A stretch of DNA of 64,000 nucleotides from Xanthomonas sp. F10 (GTDB taxonomy: Bacteria > Pseudomonadota > Gammaproteobacteria > Xanthomonadales > Xanthomonadaceae): contig NZ_JACHNP010000001.1 in the NCBI RefSeq assembly GCF_014206815.1, forward strand, positions 124,001 to 188,000. Reading direction: 5' to 3'. Made by a program: the position numbers and the translations under genes. Shown here piece by piece: positions 54,226 through 63,225 of this stretch (its first letter is position 1; the number at the start of each line of letters is the position of its first letter). The notes beneath the pieces are model-generated. The model was not told the origin of the DNA, searched no databases, and saw only the letters and a list, made by a program, of their open reading frames with translations.

Positions 54226-56090
54226 TGGCGGGTCTCCTGCAGCGGTGCCGGCAACGCGGCCGGCGCCGGCGGCGCCACGGCGCGCGCGCTGGGCAGCGCA
54301 GCATCGACCTCGGCGGCGGCGTCGGGCACGGTGGCCGGATCCGGCTCCAACGGTGCCGGCGGCGGCGCATGGCCGCTTTTGCCGGCGGCCTGTGCGGCCA
54401 GCCACGACTGGATATCGTCCGGCGGCACGTCCATCAGGCGCAGCGCGCCTTCCATCACGTTGTGGAACACCGGCGCCGACACCAGGCCGCCGTAGTACTT
54501 GGCGCCCTGCGGGTCGTTGATGACGATGACCGTGGCAAAACGCGGGTTGCTCGCCGGCACCAGGCCCGCGAACAGCGCGTTGTAGTGGCCGCGCTCGTAG
54601 CCGCCGGGGCCGGCCTTGCGCGCGGTGCCGGTCTTGCCGGCCACGTGGTAGCCCAGGATCGCCGCGCCCTTGGCGCCGCCCTGGGTGACCACGGTCTCCA
54701 TCATCGCCACCACTTCCTTGGCGATCGCCGGGTCCAGCACCTGCTTGCTGTCCTCGTGCTGGCCCTTGACGAAGGTCGGAGTGACCAGGCGGCCGCCGTT
54801 GCCCAGCGCGCAATAGGCACGGGCGATCTGCAGCGGCGTCACCGACAGGCCGTAGCCGTAGGACATGGTTGTCTTGGACGAACCGCTCCAGCGCGCCGGC
54901 GACGGGAACACGCCGGCCGATTCGCCGGGGAAGCCGCTGTGCGGGGAGCTGCCGTAGCCGTAGCTGTGGACCTGGTCGTAGAAGGTCTGGTCCGGCAGCT
55001 TGGCCGCGATCTTCGCCGCGCCGATGTTGGAACTGCGGGTGATCACCCCGGTCACGGTCAGCACGCCGTTGTTGCGCGGCACGTCCTTGATGGTGAAGCG
55101 GCCCACGGACATGTAGCCGGGGTTGGTGTCGATCAGCGTGTCCTTGGTCACCACCCCGGCCTTGAGCGCGGTGGAGATGGTCAGCGGCTTCATCGTCGAG
55201 CCCGGCTCGACCAGGTCGGTGACCGCGCGGTTGCGGCGCACGTCCGGGTTGACCCCGTTGACCGCATTGGGGTTGTAGGTCGGTAGGTTGACCATGGCCA
55301 GGATCTCGCCGGTGGCCACGTCCATGATCACGATCGAGCCGCCGGCGGCCTTGTTCTCGACCAGCGCGTTGCGCAGTTCCTTGTAGGCCAGGAACTGGAT
55401 GCGGCGGTCGATGCTCAGGGTCAGGTCCTTGCCCGGCTGCGCCGGCTTGACCAGGTCGATGCTCTCGACGATCGCACCCTTGCGGTCGCGGATCACCCGC
55501 TTGGCGCCCGGCTTGCCGCGCAGCCAGGAATCGAACGCCAGCTCCAGCCCTTCCTGACCGCGGTCGTCGATATTGGTGAAGCCCAGCACGTGCGCCATCG
55601 CTTCGCCCTGCGGGTAGAAGCGGCGGAATTCGCGCTGCGAGAACACGCCGGGAATGCCCAGCGCGACCACCGCATGCGCCTTGTCCGGATTGATCCGGCG
55701 CTTGAGGTACATGAACTCCTTGTCCGCCTTCTGCGACAGCTTGGCGGTCAGTTCGTCGACCGGCAGCTCCAGCGCCTGCGCCAGCTGCGGGATGCGGTCC
55801 GGGCTGCGCAGCAGTTCCTGCGGGTTGACCCAGATCGATTCCACCGGCGTGGACACCGCCAGCGGCTCGCCGTTGCGGTCGGTGATCATGCCGCGGGAGG
55901 TGGCAATCGGCAGTTCGCGCAGGTAGCGCGCTTCGCCCTGGCGCTGGTAGAAGTCGCTGTTGATCAGCTGCACGTAGGCCGCGCGACCGATCAGCGTCAC
56001 CGAACATAGGCCCAGCGCCGCGCCGACCAGCGCCAGGCGGCCGCGCAGGTTGAAGTTGCTGCGGGGGCGGTTGCGGCCGCTCTTGTTCAC
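54222..56090 (-). CDS. ftsI: Penicillin-binding protein 3 (FtsI), septal transpeptidase
   Basis: 622 residues from GTG 56090, overlapping the ftsL stop (GTGA). One N-terminal membrane anchor ([22 protein letters not shown]) is followed by the pedestal domain ([20 protein letters not shown]) and the transpeptidase domain with [10 protein letters not shown] (active Ser in SxxK), RSSN (SxN) and GKTGTARK (KTG). A Pro/Ala-rich tail of about 60 residues closes the protein. Crosslinks septal peptidoglycan with FtsW. Confidence 0.98.
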   Translation of the reverse strand: MNKSGRNRPRSNFNLRGRLALVGAALGLCSVTLIGRAAYVQLINSDFYQRQGEARYLRELPIATSRGMITDRNGEPLAVSTPVESIWVNPQELLRSPDRIPQLAQALELPVDELTAKLSQKADKEFMYLKRRINPDKAHAVVALGIPGVFSQREFRRFYPQGEAMAHVLGFTNIDDRGQEGLELAFDSWLRGKPGAKRVIRDRKGAIVESIDLVKPAQPGKDLTLSIDRRIQFLAYKELRNALVENKAAGGSIVIMDVATGEILAMVNLPTYNPNAVNGVNPDVRRNRAVTDLVEPGSTMKPLTISTALKAGVVTKDTLIDTNPGYMSVGRFTIKDVPRNNGVLTVTGVITRSSNIGAAKIAAKLPDQTFYDQVHSYGYGSSPHSGFPGESAGVFPSPARWSGSSKTTMSYGYGLSVTPLQIARAYCALGNGGRLVTPTFVKGQHEDSKQVLDPAIAKEVVAMMETVVTQGGAKGAAILGYHVAGKTGTARKAGPGGYERGHYNALFAGLVPASNPRFATVIVINDPQGAKYYGGLVSAPVFHNVMEGALRLMDVPPDDIQSWLAAQAAGKSGHAPPPAPLEPDPATVPDAAAEVDAALPSARAVAPPAPAALPAPLQETRQ

Positions 56091-56350
56091 GGGCGCACCA
56101 CCACGATGTCGCCGGTCTCGGGGAACTTCATCCCCAGCCGCTCGCGCGCGACCTGGTCGACGCGATTGCTCTCGGCCCAGGTCGCCTGCTCCAGCTGCAG
56201 CCGGCCGAACTCGATGTTCAGTTCGTCACGGTTGTGCTCCAGCCGCGACAGCTCCACGAACAACTGGCGATGGCGATGGCGCATGTACACCACCCCGATC
56301 GCCGAGGCGATGGTGCAGGCGAGCAGCACGAGCAGCAGCAGCCGGCTCAT
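56087..56350 (-). CDS. ftsL: Cell-division protein FtsL
   Basis: 87 residues. A single membrane helix ([20 protein letters not shown]) is followed by a coiled coil ([33 protein letters not shown]) and [15 protein letters not shown], the conserved end of the family. It forms the FtsQLB complex. It overlaps both neighbours by 4 nt (rsmH upstream, ftsI downstream). Confidence 0.96.
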   Translation of the reverse strand: MSRLLLLVLLACTIASAIGVVYMRHRHRQLFVELSRLEHNRDELNIEFGRLQLEQATWAESNRVDQVARERLGMKFPETGDIVVVRP

Positions 56351-57462
56351 GGGGCGCTCCTGTGGAGCGCGCTCGGGACCCGGGGCTCGGGACCCGGGAC
56401 CCGAGAAAGGCCAAAGCCCGACGGCTCATCGCTTTCGTTTTTGCTCTTGCTCTTTCCGGGTCCCGGGTCCCGAGTCCCGGGTCCCGGCTCTCCCAGCTTC
56501 TCAGCCACTCGCAGCACCGCGCTGCGCGCGCGCGGGTTCGCCGCCAGTTCGTCGGCGTCGGCCTTGATCGCGCCGCCATGCAGGCGCAGGGTCGGCACGA
56601 AGGCCGTGGCCTCGGGCAGGCGGCGGTTGCTCGGCGGGGCCTTGGCGTGGCGCTGCATGAACTGCTTGACGATGCGGTCTTCCAGCGAGTGGAAGCTGAT
56701 CACCGCCAGGCGGCCGCCGGGCTTGAGCCGGGCCAGCGCCGCGTCCAGGCCGGTTTCCAGATCGGCCAGCTCGCGGTTGATGTGGATGCGGATGGCCTGG
56801 AAGCTGCGCGTGGCCGGGTGGGTCTTGCTGTCGCCGCGCGGCATCACGCTGGCGATCAGGTCGGCCAGTTCGGCGGTGCGGGTCAGCGGCTGCTTCTCGC
56901 GGCGGGCGACGATGGCGCGGGCGATGCGCCGGCTCTGCCGCTCTTCGCCGTAGGTCCACAGCACGTCGGCGATCTCGCGCTCGTCGGCGCGCGCCAGCCA
57001 CTGCGCCGCGCTCTCGCCGGCGTCCGGGTCCATGCGCATGTCCAGCGGGCCGTCCTTGCCGAAGGAGAAGCCGCGCGCGGCCACGTCCAGCTGCGGCGAG
57101 GACACGCCCAGGTCGAACAGCACCCCGTCCAGGGCGACCGCGGCGTCCCAGTGGCCCAGTTCGGCGAAGCTGCCGCGATAGATGGACACGCGCGCGTCGG
57201 CGCCGAACGCATGTTCGGCTTCGGCGATCGCCTCGGGGTCCTTGTCCATCACCAGCAGCCGGCCTCCTGGGCCGAGTTTGTGCAGCACCCCGCGCGCGTG
57301 TCCGCCACGCCCGAACGTGCCATCCAGATAGATTCCGTTTTCGATCACCTGCAGCCCGTCCAGGACCTGCGCGAACAACACCGGCACATGCGCCGCCGAT
57401 GGTTGCGACACCGGGAGGTGACCGGCCTGCGCCTGTCCGCGCATCCGGACACCCCGACTCAC
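56347..57462 (-). CDS. rsmH: 16S rRNA m4C1402 methyltransferase RsmH with repeat-encoded tail
   Basis: 371 residues from GTG 57462, in a GTGA overlap with mraZ; ATG 57444 is an alternative. It methylates N4 of C1402 in 16S r[32 protein letters not shown] (SAM site), MDKDPEA and [14 protein letters not shown], then [13 protein letters not shown] are diagnostic. Family sequence ends at about LRVAEKL. The last 48 residues ([18 protein letters not shown], later [20 protein letters not shown]) come from a GGGACCC-type repeat. The ATGA overlap with ftsL is preserved. Confidence 0.96.
   Translation of the reverse strand: MSRGVRMRGQAQAGHLPVSQPSAAHVPVLFAQVLDGLQVIENGIYLDGTFGRGGHARGVLHKLGPGGRLLVMDKDPEAIAEAEHAFGADARVSIYRGSFAELGHWDAAVALDGVLFDLGVSSPQLDVAARGFSFGKDGPLDMRMDPDAGESAAQWLARADEREIADVLWTYGEERQSRRIARAIVARREKQPLTRTAELADLIASVMPRGDSKTHPATRSFQAIRIHINRELADLETGLDAALARLKPGGRLAVISFHSLEDRIVKQFMQRHAKAPPSNRRLPEATAFVPTLRLHGGAIKADADELAANPRARSAVLRVAEKLGEPGPGTRDPGPGKSKSKNESDEPSGFGLSRVPGPEPRVPSALHRSAP
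56366..56490. repeat. GGGACCC-type repeat element in the rsmH 3' end
   Basis: Arms GGGACCCGGGGCTCGGGACC (from 56375) and inverted GGGTCCCGGGTCCCGAGTCC (from 56458) flank a core ending in a TTTTTGCTCTTGCTCTTTCC tail. Third translated copy in this cluster. Confidence 0.8.
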
Positions 57463-57905
57463 AACTTCAGATCGAGCAATCCATCGCCCAGATCCTCGTC
57501 AGACAACGTCTGCTGGATCAGTGCGCGATGAGCCTGCTCGCTCCACAGTTCGAACTTGTCGCCCATGCCCAACAGCACGGCGCGCTTTTCAATGCCCACC
57601 GCGGCGCGATGGCTCGGCGGAATGGTGATGCGGGCGTTGGCATCCAGCTCCAGCGCGGCCGACGAACCCACCAGCTTCTGCTGCAGGACCCGCACCACGC
57701 GCTGGGTGTTGGGCTTGGCCATGACGTCGTCACGGACCCGCTCCCACTCCTTCTCCGCATACAGCCACAGGCAGCCGGCCTCGAACGGGTTGTAGGTCAG
57801 CACCAGCCGATTGCCGCTCACGCGCGCGACGAGGTCGCGGTACGCGGTGGGAACCGCCATACGCCCCTTGTCGTCCACAGTGATTGCGGTCTCGCCCTGA
57901 AACAC
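57459..57905 (-). CDS. mraZ: Transcriptional regulator MraZ
   Basis: 148 residues from GTG 57905. It has two AbrB-like halves: [19 protein letters not shown] and [19 protein letters not shown], each with the DxxxRxxxP pattern. It forms a ring that binds tandem repeats in the dcw promoter and represses the cluster. First gene of the dcw operon; candidate binding repeats lie 63-85 bases upstream. Its stop overlaps rsmH. Confidence 0.96.
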   Translation of the reverse strand: MFQGETAITVDDKGRMAVPTAYRDLVARVSGNRLVLTYNPFEAGCLWLYAEKEWERVRDDVMAKPNTQRVVRVLQQKLVGSSAALELDANARITIPPSHRAAVGIEKRAVLLGMGDKFELWSEQAHRALIQQTLSDEDLGDGLLDLKL

Positions 57906-58231
57906 GACGCCTGCACCTTTCCGAATCCGCCTGGGCGGTCATTGAACCACGAAAAACCACAAAAAACCCGGTTTCCCCTCAAGTGCCCACCTTAGCAGCG
58001 CGCAACGGGTTGTCAACAACTTTGCGAGCGGTAAATCGCTAGCGGGATCAATGGTTTGCAACGATCTTTAGAGACTTGTTCAAGGCTTATCCACAAGTTA
58101 CTGTTTCGTCTCAAATTTTGAGATTGAACGGAAATTCAGGCCCGTGTACGGGACGTTAAGGCCGCCGTCACCGGCCATCGACATGCCCCCTGCACTCGCG
58201 CCGCGTTGCGCAAGCGCGCACACTGCGGCGC
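57906..58231. other. dcw promoter region and divergent NRDE-gene upstream region
   Basis: 326 bases without a gene. Much more AT-rich than the surroundings at 57935-58110 (TTTTTTGTGGTTTTTCGTGG on the minus strand and ATCTTTAGAGACTTG on the plus strand). The mraZ promoter and repeats occupy the left third. Confidence 0.6.
57968..58016 (-). promoter_or_regulatory. Promoter of the dcw cluster with MraZ-type boxes
   Basis: On the minus strand a perfect -35 TTGACA (58016-58011) and TAAGGT (57994-57989) are 16 nt apart. Immediately downstream are spaced G-rich units: TGGGC-ACTTG-AGGGG-AAACC-GGG (57989-57968), the 10-bp-period pattern MraZ is known to bind (TGGGN repeats). The position over the start site fits autorepression. 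Confidence 0.65.
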
Positions 58232-59017
58232 ATGTGTCTGGTCGTTCTCGCGCACGCTGCGCACCCGCGATGGCGCTTGCTGCTGGTCGGCAACCGCGAC
58301 GAATTCCACGCCCGTCCGACCGCGCCGCTGCAGCGCTGGCCGGCCCCGGCGCAGCGCCTGCTGGCCGGACGCGACCTGCGCTCCGGCGGTACCTGGGTGG
58401 GACTGGACGACGCCGGCCGCTGCGCCGTGGTCACCAACGTGCGCGACCCGCTGGCGGCGATGTCCGGCGCCTCGCGCGGCGCCCTGATCGCCGACTACCT
58501 GACCGGCGCGGAGCCGGCCGCGGCCTTTGCCGACGCGCTGGCGGCGCGCGCCGACGCCTATCCGCCGTTCAACCTGCTGCTGGCCGATGCCGCCGGCGCC
58601 GCCTACGTGGGCAACCACCCGCCCGGCCGCAGCGCCCTGGCGCCCGGCGTCCACGGCATGTCCAACGGCGCGCTCGACGCGCCCTGGCCGAAGACCCTGC
58701 GCCTGCGCGCGGCCGTGACCGCCTGGATCGCCGCCGGCGACGACGACCTGGCCCCGCTGTGGCGGGCGCTGGCCGACGAGACCCTGGCCGACCCGGCCGA
58801 CCTCCCCGACACCGGGGTCGGCCCGGACCTGGAGCGGCGGCTGTCGCCGGCCTTCATCCGCGGCCACGACTACGGCACCCGCGCCAGCACCATCGTCGCG
58901 GTCGACGCCGCCGGCCATGGCTGGATCCACGAGCGCCGGTTCGGCCCGGACGGGGTGTTTCTGGGCGAGACGCGCCTGGAGAACCGGAACCTGGGGACGG
59001 ATACCGGGAAGCAGTGA
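58232..59017 (+). CDS. NRDE family protein (TANGO2-like)
   Basis: 261 residues. The start MCLVVLAHAAHPRWRLLLVGNRDEFHARPTAPL contains Cys2 and the NRDE motif that define the DUF833/TANGO2 group. GTWVGLDDAGRCAVVTNVRDP and NGALDAPWPKTLRLR are also typical. The N-terminal Cys suggests an Ntn-hydrolase-like fold. The biochemical role is not settled; haem trafficking and Golgi or lipid roles have been proposed for eukaryotic relatives. Monocistronic, divergent from mraZ. Confidence 0.85.
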   Translation: MCLVVLAHAAHPRWRLLLVGNRDEFHARPTAPLQRWPAPAQRLLAGRDLRSGGTWVGLDDAGRCAVVTNVRDPLAAMSGASRGALIADYLTGAEPAAAFADALAARADAYPPFNLLLADAAGAAYVGNHPPGRSALAPGVHGMSNGALDAPWPKTLRLRAAVTAWIAAGDDDLAPLWRALADETLADPADLPDTGVGPDLERRLSPAFIRGHDYGTRASTIVAVDAAGHGWIHERRFGPDGVFLGETRLENRNLGTDTGKQ

Positions 59018-59085
59018 CGCCTGCGCTCAGGCATCGACCCCGGCGGCGGTGGCGGAACAGCGCTGGCCCGTCGGGTGACTGCAGC

Positions 59086-59107
59086 CGGGACTGAAGTCCC
59101 TCCCACA
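59086..59107. repeat. Variant REP-like element
   Basis: GGGACTGAAGTCCCTCCC, a self-complementary unit related to the GGAGCGGCTTCAGCCGC family but with AGTCCC arms. One copy between the NRDE gene and rnpB. Confidence 0.6.
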
Positions 59108-59242
59108 AGGGAAACACGGCGACGGCGGAGGGAAGCAACATGGAGACGGCGACCAGCGGGGATCCATGACGCCGCCGGGGTCAGCACCTGACAGGCGCGC
59201 AGCACAAGCGAGCGCCAGAGCGCGTCTGTAAAAGAAGAAGGT

Positions 59243-59611
59243 GGCGGAGCCGGCCGATAAGCCGGGTTCTGTCGTGGACAGTCATTCTTCTAGGCGCACC
59301 GTCACCGGTACGCTCAAGCAACCTACCCGGACCCGACGCGGGCCGCGCCATGAGGTCCCTATTTGGTCTTGCTCCAGGTGGGGTTTGCCGTGCCGGTCCG
59401 TTACCGGACTCGCGGTGCGCTCTTACCGCACCATTTCACCCTTACCGGCCTGCTTGCGCAGACGTAGGCGGTATCTTTCTGTTGCACTAGTCCGTCGGCT
59501 CGCGCCGCCCAGGCGTTACCTGGCACCTTGCCCTATGGAGCCCGGACTTTCCTCGGCATCCCGCCGCACCGAAATGCGATTGGATGACGCGACTGTCTGG
59601 CCGGCTCCGCC
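59243..59611 (-). ncRNA. rnpB: RNase P RNA (class A)
   Basis: The minus strand holds the universal RNase P blocks in order: GAGGAAAGTCCGGGCTCC near the 5' side, GGTGCCAGGTAACGCCTGG, GTGCAACAGAAAGATA, AAGGGTGAAA, GGTAAGAGCGCACC, CCAAATAGGG, and near the 3' end GACTGTCCACGACAGAACCC then GGCTTATC. GGCGGAGCCGGCC at the 5' end pairs exactly with GGCCGGCTCCGCC at the 3' end (13-bp P1). A T-rich stretch follows. It processes tRNA 5' ends. The boundaries are set by P1. Confidence 0.96.
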
Positions 59612-59680
59612 GTGCCTATTGTCGCACGTGCAGTCGGCAACATGTTCCTGATCGCCAGCAGGCAGGCGCTGCGCGTTGCC

Positions 59681-60505
59681 TCACCCGCCGTACAAGGCCT
59701 TGCGCGAAGCGCCGGTCAGTTCGGCGGCCAGCTTGGCGGCGGTGGACGGCGGCAGGTGTTCGCTGAGCTTGGCGTAGACGCGGCGGCCTTCGGCCAACTG
59801 CGCGTCGGCATCGTCGCCGGCACCCTGCACCATCAGCACGAACTCGCCCTTGCGCTGGTTGTCGTCGGCCTCGACCCGCGCGTGCAGGTCGGCCAGGGTG
59901 CCGTCGAGCACGGTCTCGAACAATTTGGTCAGTTCGCGCGCCAGCACCGCCGGGCGGGCGTCGCCGAAGGCGGCGCGGCAATCGGCCAGGGACTCGGCGA
60001 TGCGGTGCGAGGCTTCGTAGAACACCAGGGTGCGTGGTTCGCTGGCCAACCGGACCAGGCGCTCGCGCCGCGCCGAGGCCTTGGCCGGGAGGAAGCCCTC
60101 GAAGGCGAAGCGGTCGCTGGGCAGGCCGGCCACGCTGAGCGCGGCGATCGCCGCGCAGGCGCCCGGCACCGGGCTGACCCGCACCCCGGCCGCGCGCGCG
60201 GCGCGCACCAGGCGGTAGCCGGGATCGCTGACCAGCGGGGTGCCGGCGTCGCTGACCAGGGCCAGCGACTGCCCCTCCAGCAGGCGCGCGACGATACGCT
60301 GCGACAGCGCCTCCTCGTTGTGTTCATGCAGCGCCAGCAGCGGCCGCTCGATCCCGAAGTGCGCCAGCAACTGGCCGCTGCGGCGGGTGTCCTCGGCGCA
60401 GATCGCCGCCACCGTGCGCAGGGTCTCCTGGGCGCGCGGCGTCAGGTCGGCGAGGTTGCCGATCGGCGTGGCGACGACGTGCAGGGTTCCGGGCTGGGCG
60501 CTCAT
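59681..60505 (-). CDS. rsmI: 16S rRNA 2'-O-methyltransferase RsmI
   Basis: 274 residues. TLHVVATPIGNLADLTPRAQETLR is the family start, followed by CAEDTRRSGQLL, ALVSDAGTPLVSDPG (SAM pocket) and VPGACAAIAALSVAGLPSDRFAFEGFLP. It methylates the ribose of C1402 in 16S rRNA, the same nucleotide that RsmH in this window methylates on the base. Followed by rnpB on the same strand, divergent from lpoA. Confidence 0.97.
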   Translation of the reverse strand: MSAQPGTLHVVATPIGNLADLTPRAQETLRTVAAICAEDTRRSGQLLAHFGIERPLLALHEHNEEALSQRIVARLLEGQSLALVSDAGTPLVSDPGYRLVRAARAAGVRVSPVPGACAAIAALSVAGLPSDRFAFEGFLPAKASARRERLVRLASEPRTLVFYEASHRIAESLADCRAAFGDARPAVLARELTKLFETVLDGTLADLHARVEADDNQRKGEFVLMVQGAGDDADAQLAEGRRVYAKLSEHLPPSTAAKLAAELTGASRKALYGG

Positions 60506-60586
60506 CTACGGGCTTTCCATGGTCAAGGGTAGAATCGTAGCGGTTTTCCCCGGCGCGCCCGGCGTGCCCAGCCGAATGGACCAGAA

Positions 60587-62311
60587 ATGAACAAGCGATT
60601 CGCAAGGATTTCCGCCCTGTCGCTGCTGGCGTTGCTCATCGCCGGCTGCGCCACCTCCAGCGTGACGCCGAGCGCCTCGCCGGCCCAATCGGCGGCGCTG
60701 GCGCTGCTGGACCAGGGCAAGCCGCGGGACGCGGCGCAGCAGCTCGAGGCGCAGGCCGCCGGCGCCACCGGCAGCGCCCGCAACCAGTTGCTGGGCGACG
60801 CCGCCTTCGCCTGGTACGAGGCCGGCGACGCCGCCCGCGCGCGCAGCCTGCTGGCGCAGGTGCAGACGCGGCAGTTGCCGCCGCTGAGCAAGGTGCGGGT
60901 GGCGCTGGTCGAGGCCGAGCTGGCCCTGGCCGACCGCCAGCCGGCCAAGGCGCTGCAGGCGCTGGGCAGCGATCCGCAGGCGGTGCCGCAGAACCTGCGC
61001 GCGCGCTGGCACCTGGCCCGCGCGCAGGCGCTGGAAGGCACCGGCGACGCCAACGCGGCGCTGGACGAACGCGCCCGCGCCGACAACGGCCTCAGCGGCC
61101 AGGCGCGCAGCGACAACCAGCGCGCCATCGTGCGTCAGCTGGCCACGCTCAACGACGCCACCCTGCAGGCGCGCGCCGGCGCGCTGCCGGCCGGCGACCC
61201 GCTGTACAACTTCGTCGGCCGCGCCCTGCTGAGCCGCGGCCTGGCACTGCCGCGCCCGTTCGACCGCGGCGAGCAGTGGGGCTTCGACACCAGCAAGCGG
61301 CCGCCGGCCGAGCGCGACGGCTACCGCCCGCCGGCCAAGCTGGCGGTGCTGCTGCCGTTGAGCGGCAGCCTGGCCACCGCGGCCGCGCCGGTGCGCGACG
61401 GCCTGCTCGCCGGCTATTACGGCGAGACCCGGCGGCGCCCGCCGATCGACTTCATCGACACCACCGGCACCCCGGCCGGGGCGCTGGCCGCTTATCAGAA
61501 GGCGGTCGATGGCGGCGCCGACTTCGTGGTCGGCCCGCTCGGCCGCGACGAGGTCACCGCGCTGTTCGCGCGCGACGCGCTGCCGGTACCGGTGCTGGCG
61601 CTGAACCGCGGCACCCACGCCCCGCCCGGCGGCAGCGCCGGCTTCTCGCTGGCCCCGGAGGACGACGGCATCGCCGCCGCCGAGTACCTGCTGGCGCACG
61701 AGCGCAGCAATACGTTGGTGATCGGCAGCAACGACGACAACGGCCGCCGTGCGGTGGCCGCGTTCCGCGACCGCTTCAGCGAGCGTGGCGGCAAGGTCGC
61801 CGGCAGCATCAGCGTGGCCGAGACGCCCGGCGACATCGCTGCGCAACTGCGCAACGCCGGCGCCGCCGACTCGGTGCTGCTGGCGGTGAAGGGCACTACC
61901 GCCCGCGCGCTGGCGCCGCAGCTGGCACTGGCCGGTTTCGCCGGCAAGACCCGGGTCGCGACCTCGCAGCTGGTGCTGGGCACCGGCAAGCCGGAGGACG
62001 ACCTGGTGCTGGACGGCATCGTCTACCCCAGCGAACTGTGGAACGTGCGCGGCGTCGGCGGCCTGCCGGCGGCGACCAGCGTGGCCGACATGCTGCCGAC
62101 CGCGCGCGGCCCGGCCGGGCGCCTGTTCGCGTTCGGCTACGACGCCTGGCAGATCACCGCGTACCTGGAGAAGCTGGCGACCGGCAAGGACAGCGCCCTG
62201 CGCGGCGCCACTGGCGTGCTGCACCTGGACGGCTTCGGCAACATCGTGCGCACCCCGGCCTGGTCCACCTTCAGCGGCGGGCGCCCGACCCCGCTGCCCG
62301 ATGGAAACTGA
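60587..62311 (+). CDS. lpoA: Penicillin-binding protein activator LpoA (LppC family)
   Basis: 574 residues. The signal ends in a lipobox (LLALLIAGC), giving an outer-membrane lipoprotein. Residues 25-240 are a TPR-like helical domain (RGSAR-poor, Ala-rich; [26 protein letters not shown]). The rest is a periplasmic-binding-protein fold ([63 protein letters not shown]). It activates PBP1A-type synthases through the outer membrane. A TAGAAT at 60530 may be its -10. It overlaps yraN by 11 nt. Confidence 0.93.
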   Translation: MNKRFARISALSLLALLIAGCATSSVTPSASPAQSAALALLDQGKPRDAAQQLEAQAAGATGSARNQLLGDAAFAWYEAGDAARARSLLAQVQTRQLPPLSKVRVALVEAELALADRQPAKALQALGSDPQAVPQNLRARWHLARAQALEGTGDANAALDERARADNGLSGQARSDNQRAIVRQLATLNDATLQARAGALPAGDPLYNFVGRALLSRGLALPRPFDRGEQWGFDTSKRPPAERDGYRPPAKLAVLLPLSGSLATAAAPVRDGLLAGYYGETRRRPPIDFIDTTGTPAGALAAYQKAVDGGADFVVGPLGRDEVTALFARDALPVPVLALNRGTHAPPGGSAGFSLAPEDDGIAAAEYLLAHERSNTLVIGSNDDNGRRAVAAFRDRFSERGGKVAGSISVAETPGDIAAQLRNAGAADSVLLAVKGTTARALAPQLALAGFAGKTRVATSQLVLGTGKPEDDLVLDGIVYPSELWNVRGVGGLPAATSVADMLPTARGPAGRLFAFGYDAWQITAYLEKLATGKDSALRGATGVLHLDGFGNIVRTPAWSTFSGGRPTPLPDGN

Positions 62312-62669
62312 GCGGCGCCGACGCGGCAACGCGGTGGAAGCGGCGGCGCGCGCAGAACTGGAGCGCGCCGGCCTGCGCTTGATCGCCGCCAACGTCGCCT
62401 TCCGCGGCGGCGAGCTGGACCTGGTGATGCAGCAGGCGCAGAGCCTGGTGTTCGTCGAAGTGCGCTACCGGCGCAGCACCGCGTTCGGCGGCGGCGCGGC
62501 CTCGGTGGACCTGCGCAAGCGCCGCCGCCTGCTGCTGGCGGCGCAACTGTTCCTGGCCGCGCATCCGCAGTACGCCAGCTGGCCATGCCGCTTCGACGTG
62601 GTCGAGGCCGAAGGCGACCCGCCGCGGCTGACCTGGCTACGCGACGCGTTCCGCGCCGAGGATTGCTGA
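62301..62669 (+). CDS. yraN: UPF0102 protein YraN
   Basis: 122 residues. [40 protein letters not shown], followed by [10 protein letters not shown], is the restriction-endonuclease-like fold of UPF0102, with the GELD and EVR residues in nuclease-type positions. The nuclease activity is not established. The usual neighbour of lpoA and rsmI. It starts inside lpoA and is followed by the DUF457 gene one base after its stop. Confidence 0.93.
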   Translation: METERRRRGNAVEAAARAELERAGLRLIAANVAFRGGELDLVMQQAQSLVFVEVRYRRSTAFGGGAASVDLRKRRRLLLAAQLFLAAHPQYASWPCRFDVVEAEGDPPRLTWLRDAFRAEDC

Positions 62670-62670
62670 G

Positions 62671-63225
62671 ATGCCCAGCATCTTCACCCACGCCGCGGTA
62701 CCGCTGGCGCTGTGGGCCGCCGCCGATCGCGGGCGCATCTCCACGCGCCTGCTCGGCGCCGGCATCGTCGCGGCGATGCTGCCCGACGCCGACGTGCTCG
62801 GCTTCGCCCTGCACATCCCCTACGCCGACGCCTTCGGCCATCGCGGCGCCAGCCACTCGCTGCTGTTCGCCGTGGTGCTGGGCGCGCTCGGCGCGCTGCT
62901 GCACCGGCCCCTGCGCGCCGGCGCGGTGCAGGCGGCCGCATGGCTGTTCGTCTGCACCGCCTCGCACCCGCTGCTCGACGCGATGACCTCCGGCGGCCTC
63001 GGCGTGGCCCTGGCCTGGCCGTGGAGCGAGCAGCGCTGGTTCGCGCCGTGGCGGCCGATCCGGGTCTCGCCGTTCGCCAACGGCTTCTTCAGCGCGCGCG
63101 GCCTGGCCACGCTGCTGTCGGAACTGCGCTGGGTGTGGCTGCCGCTGGCGCTGGCGGTGCTCACCTGGAAACTGCTGCAGCCGCCCTCGCCCACCGCGTC
63201 TTCCTCTTCGCCGCCTTCGTCATGA
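62671..63225 (+). CDS. DUF457 / YdjM-like membrane metal-dependent hydrolase
   Basis: 184 residues, with four hydrophobic segments (LLGAGIVAAMLPDADVLGFAL, SLLFAVVLGALGALL and AAWLFVCTASHPLLDAM, then LPLALAVLTWKLL). The family hallmarks are MPSIFTHAA at the start, LPDADVL, GHRGASHS and SHPLLDAMTSGG: His and Asp residues that would bind a metal inside the membrane. The function is not known. The C terminus is Pro/Ser-rich. Coupled to the next gene by an ATGA overlap. Confidence 0.85.
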   Translation: MPSIFTHAAVPLALWAAADRGRISTRLLGAGIVAAMLPDADVLGFALHIPYADAFGHRGASHSLLFAVVLGALGALLHRPLRAGAVQAAAWLFVCTASHPLLDAMTSGGLGVALAWPWSEQRWFAPWRPIRVSPFANGFFSARGLATLLSELRWVWLPLALAVLTWKLLQPPSPTASSSSPPSS

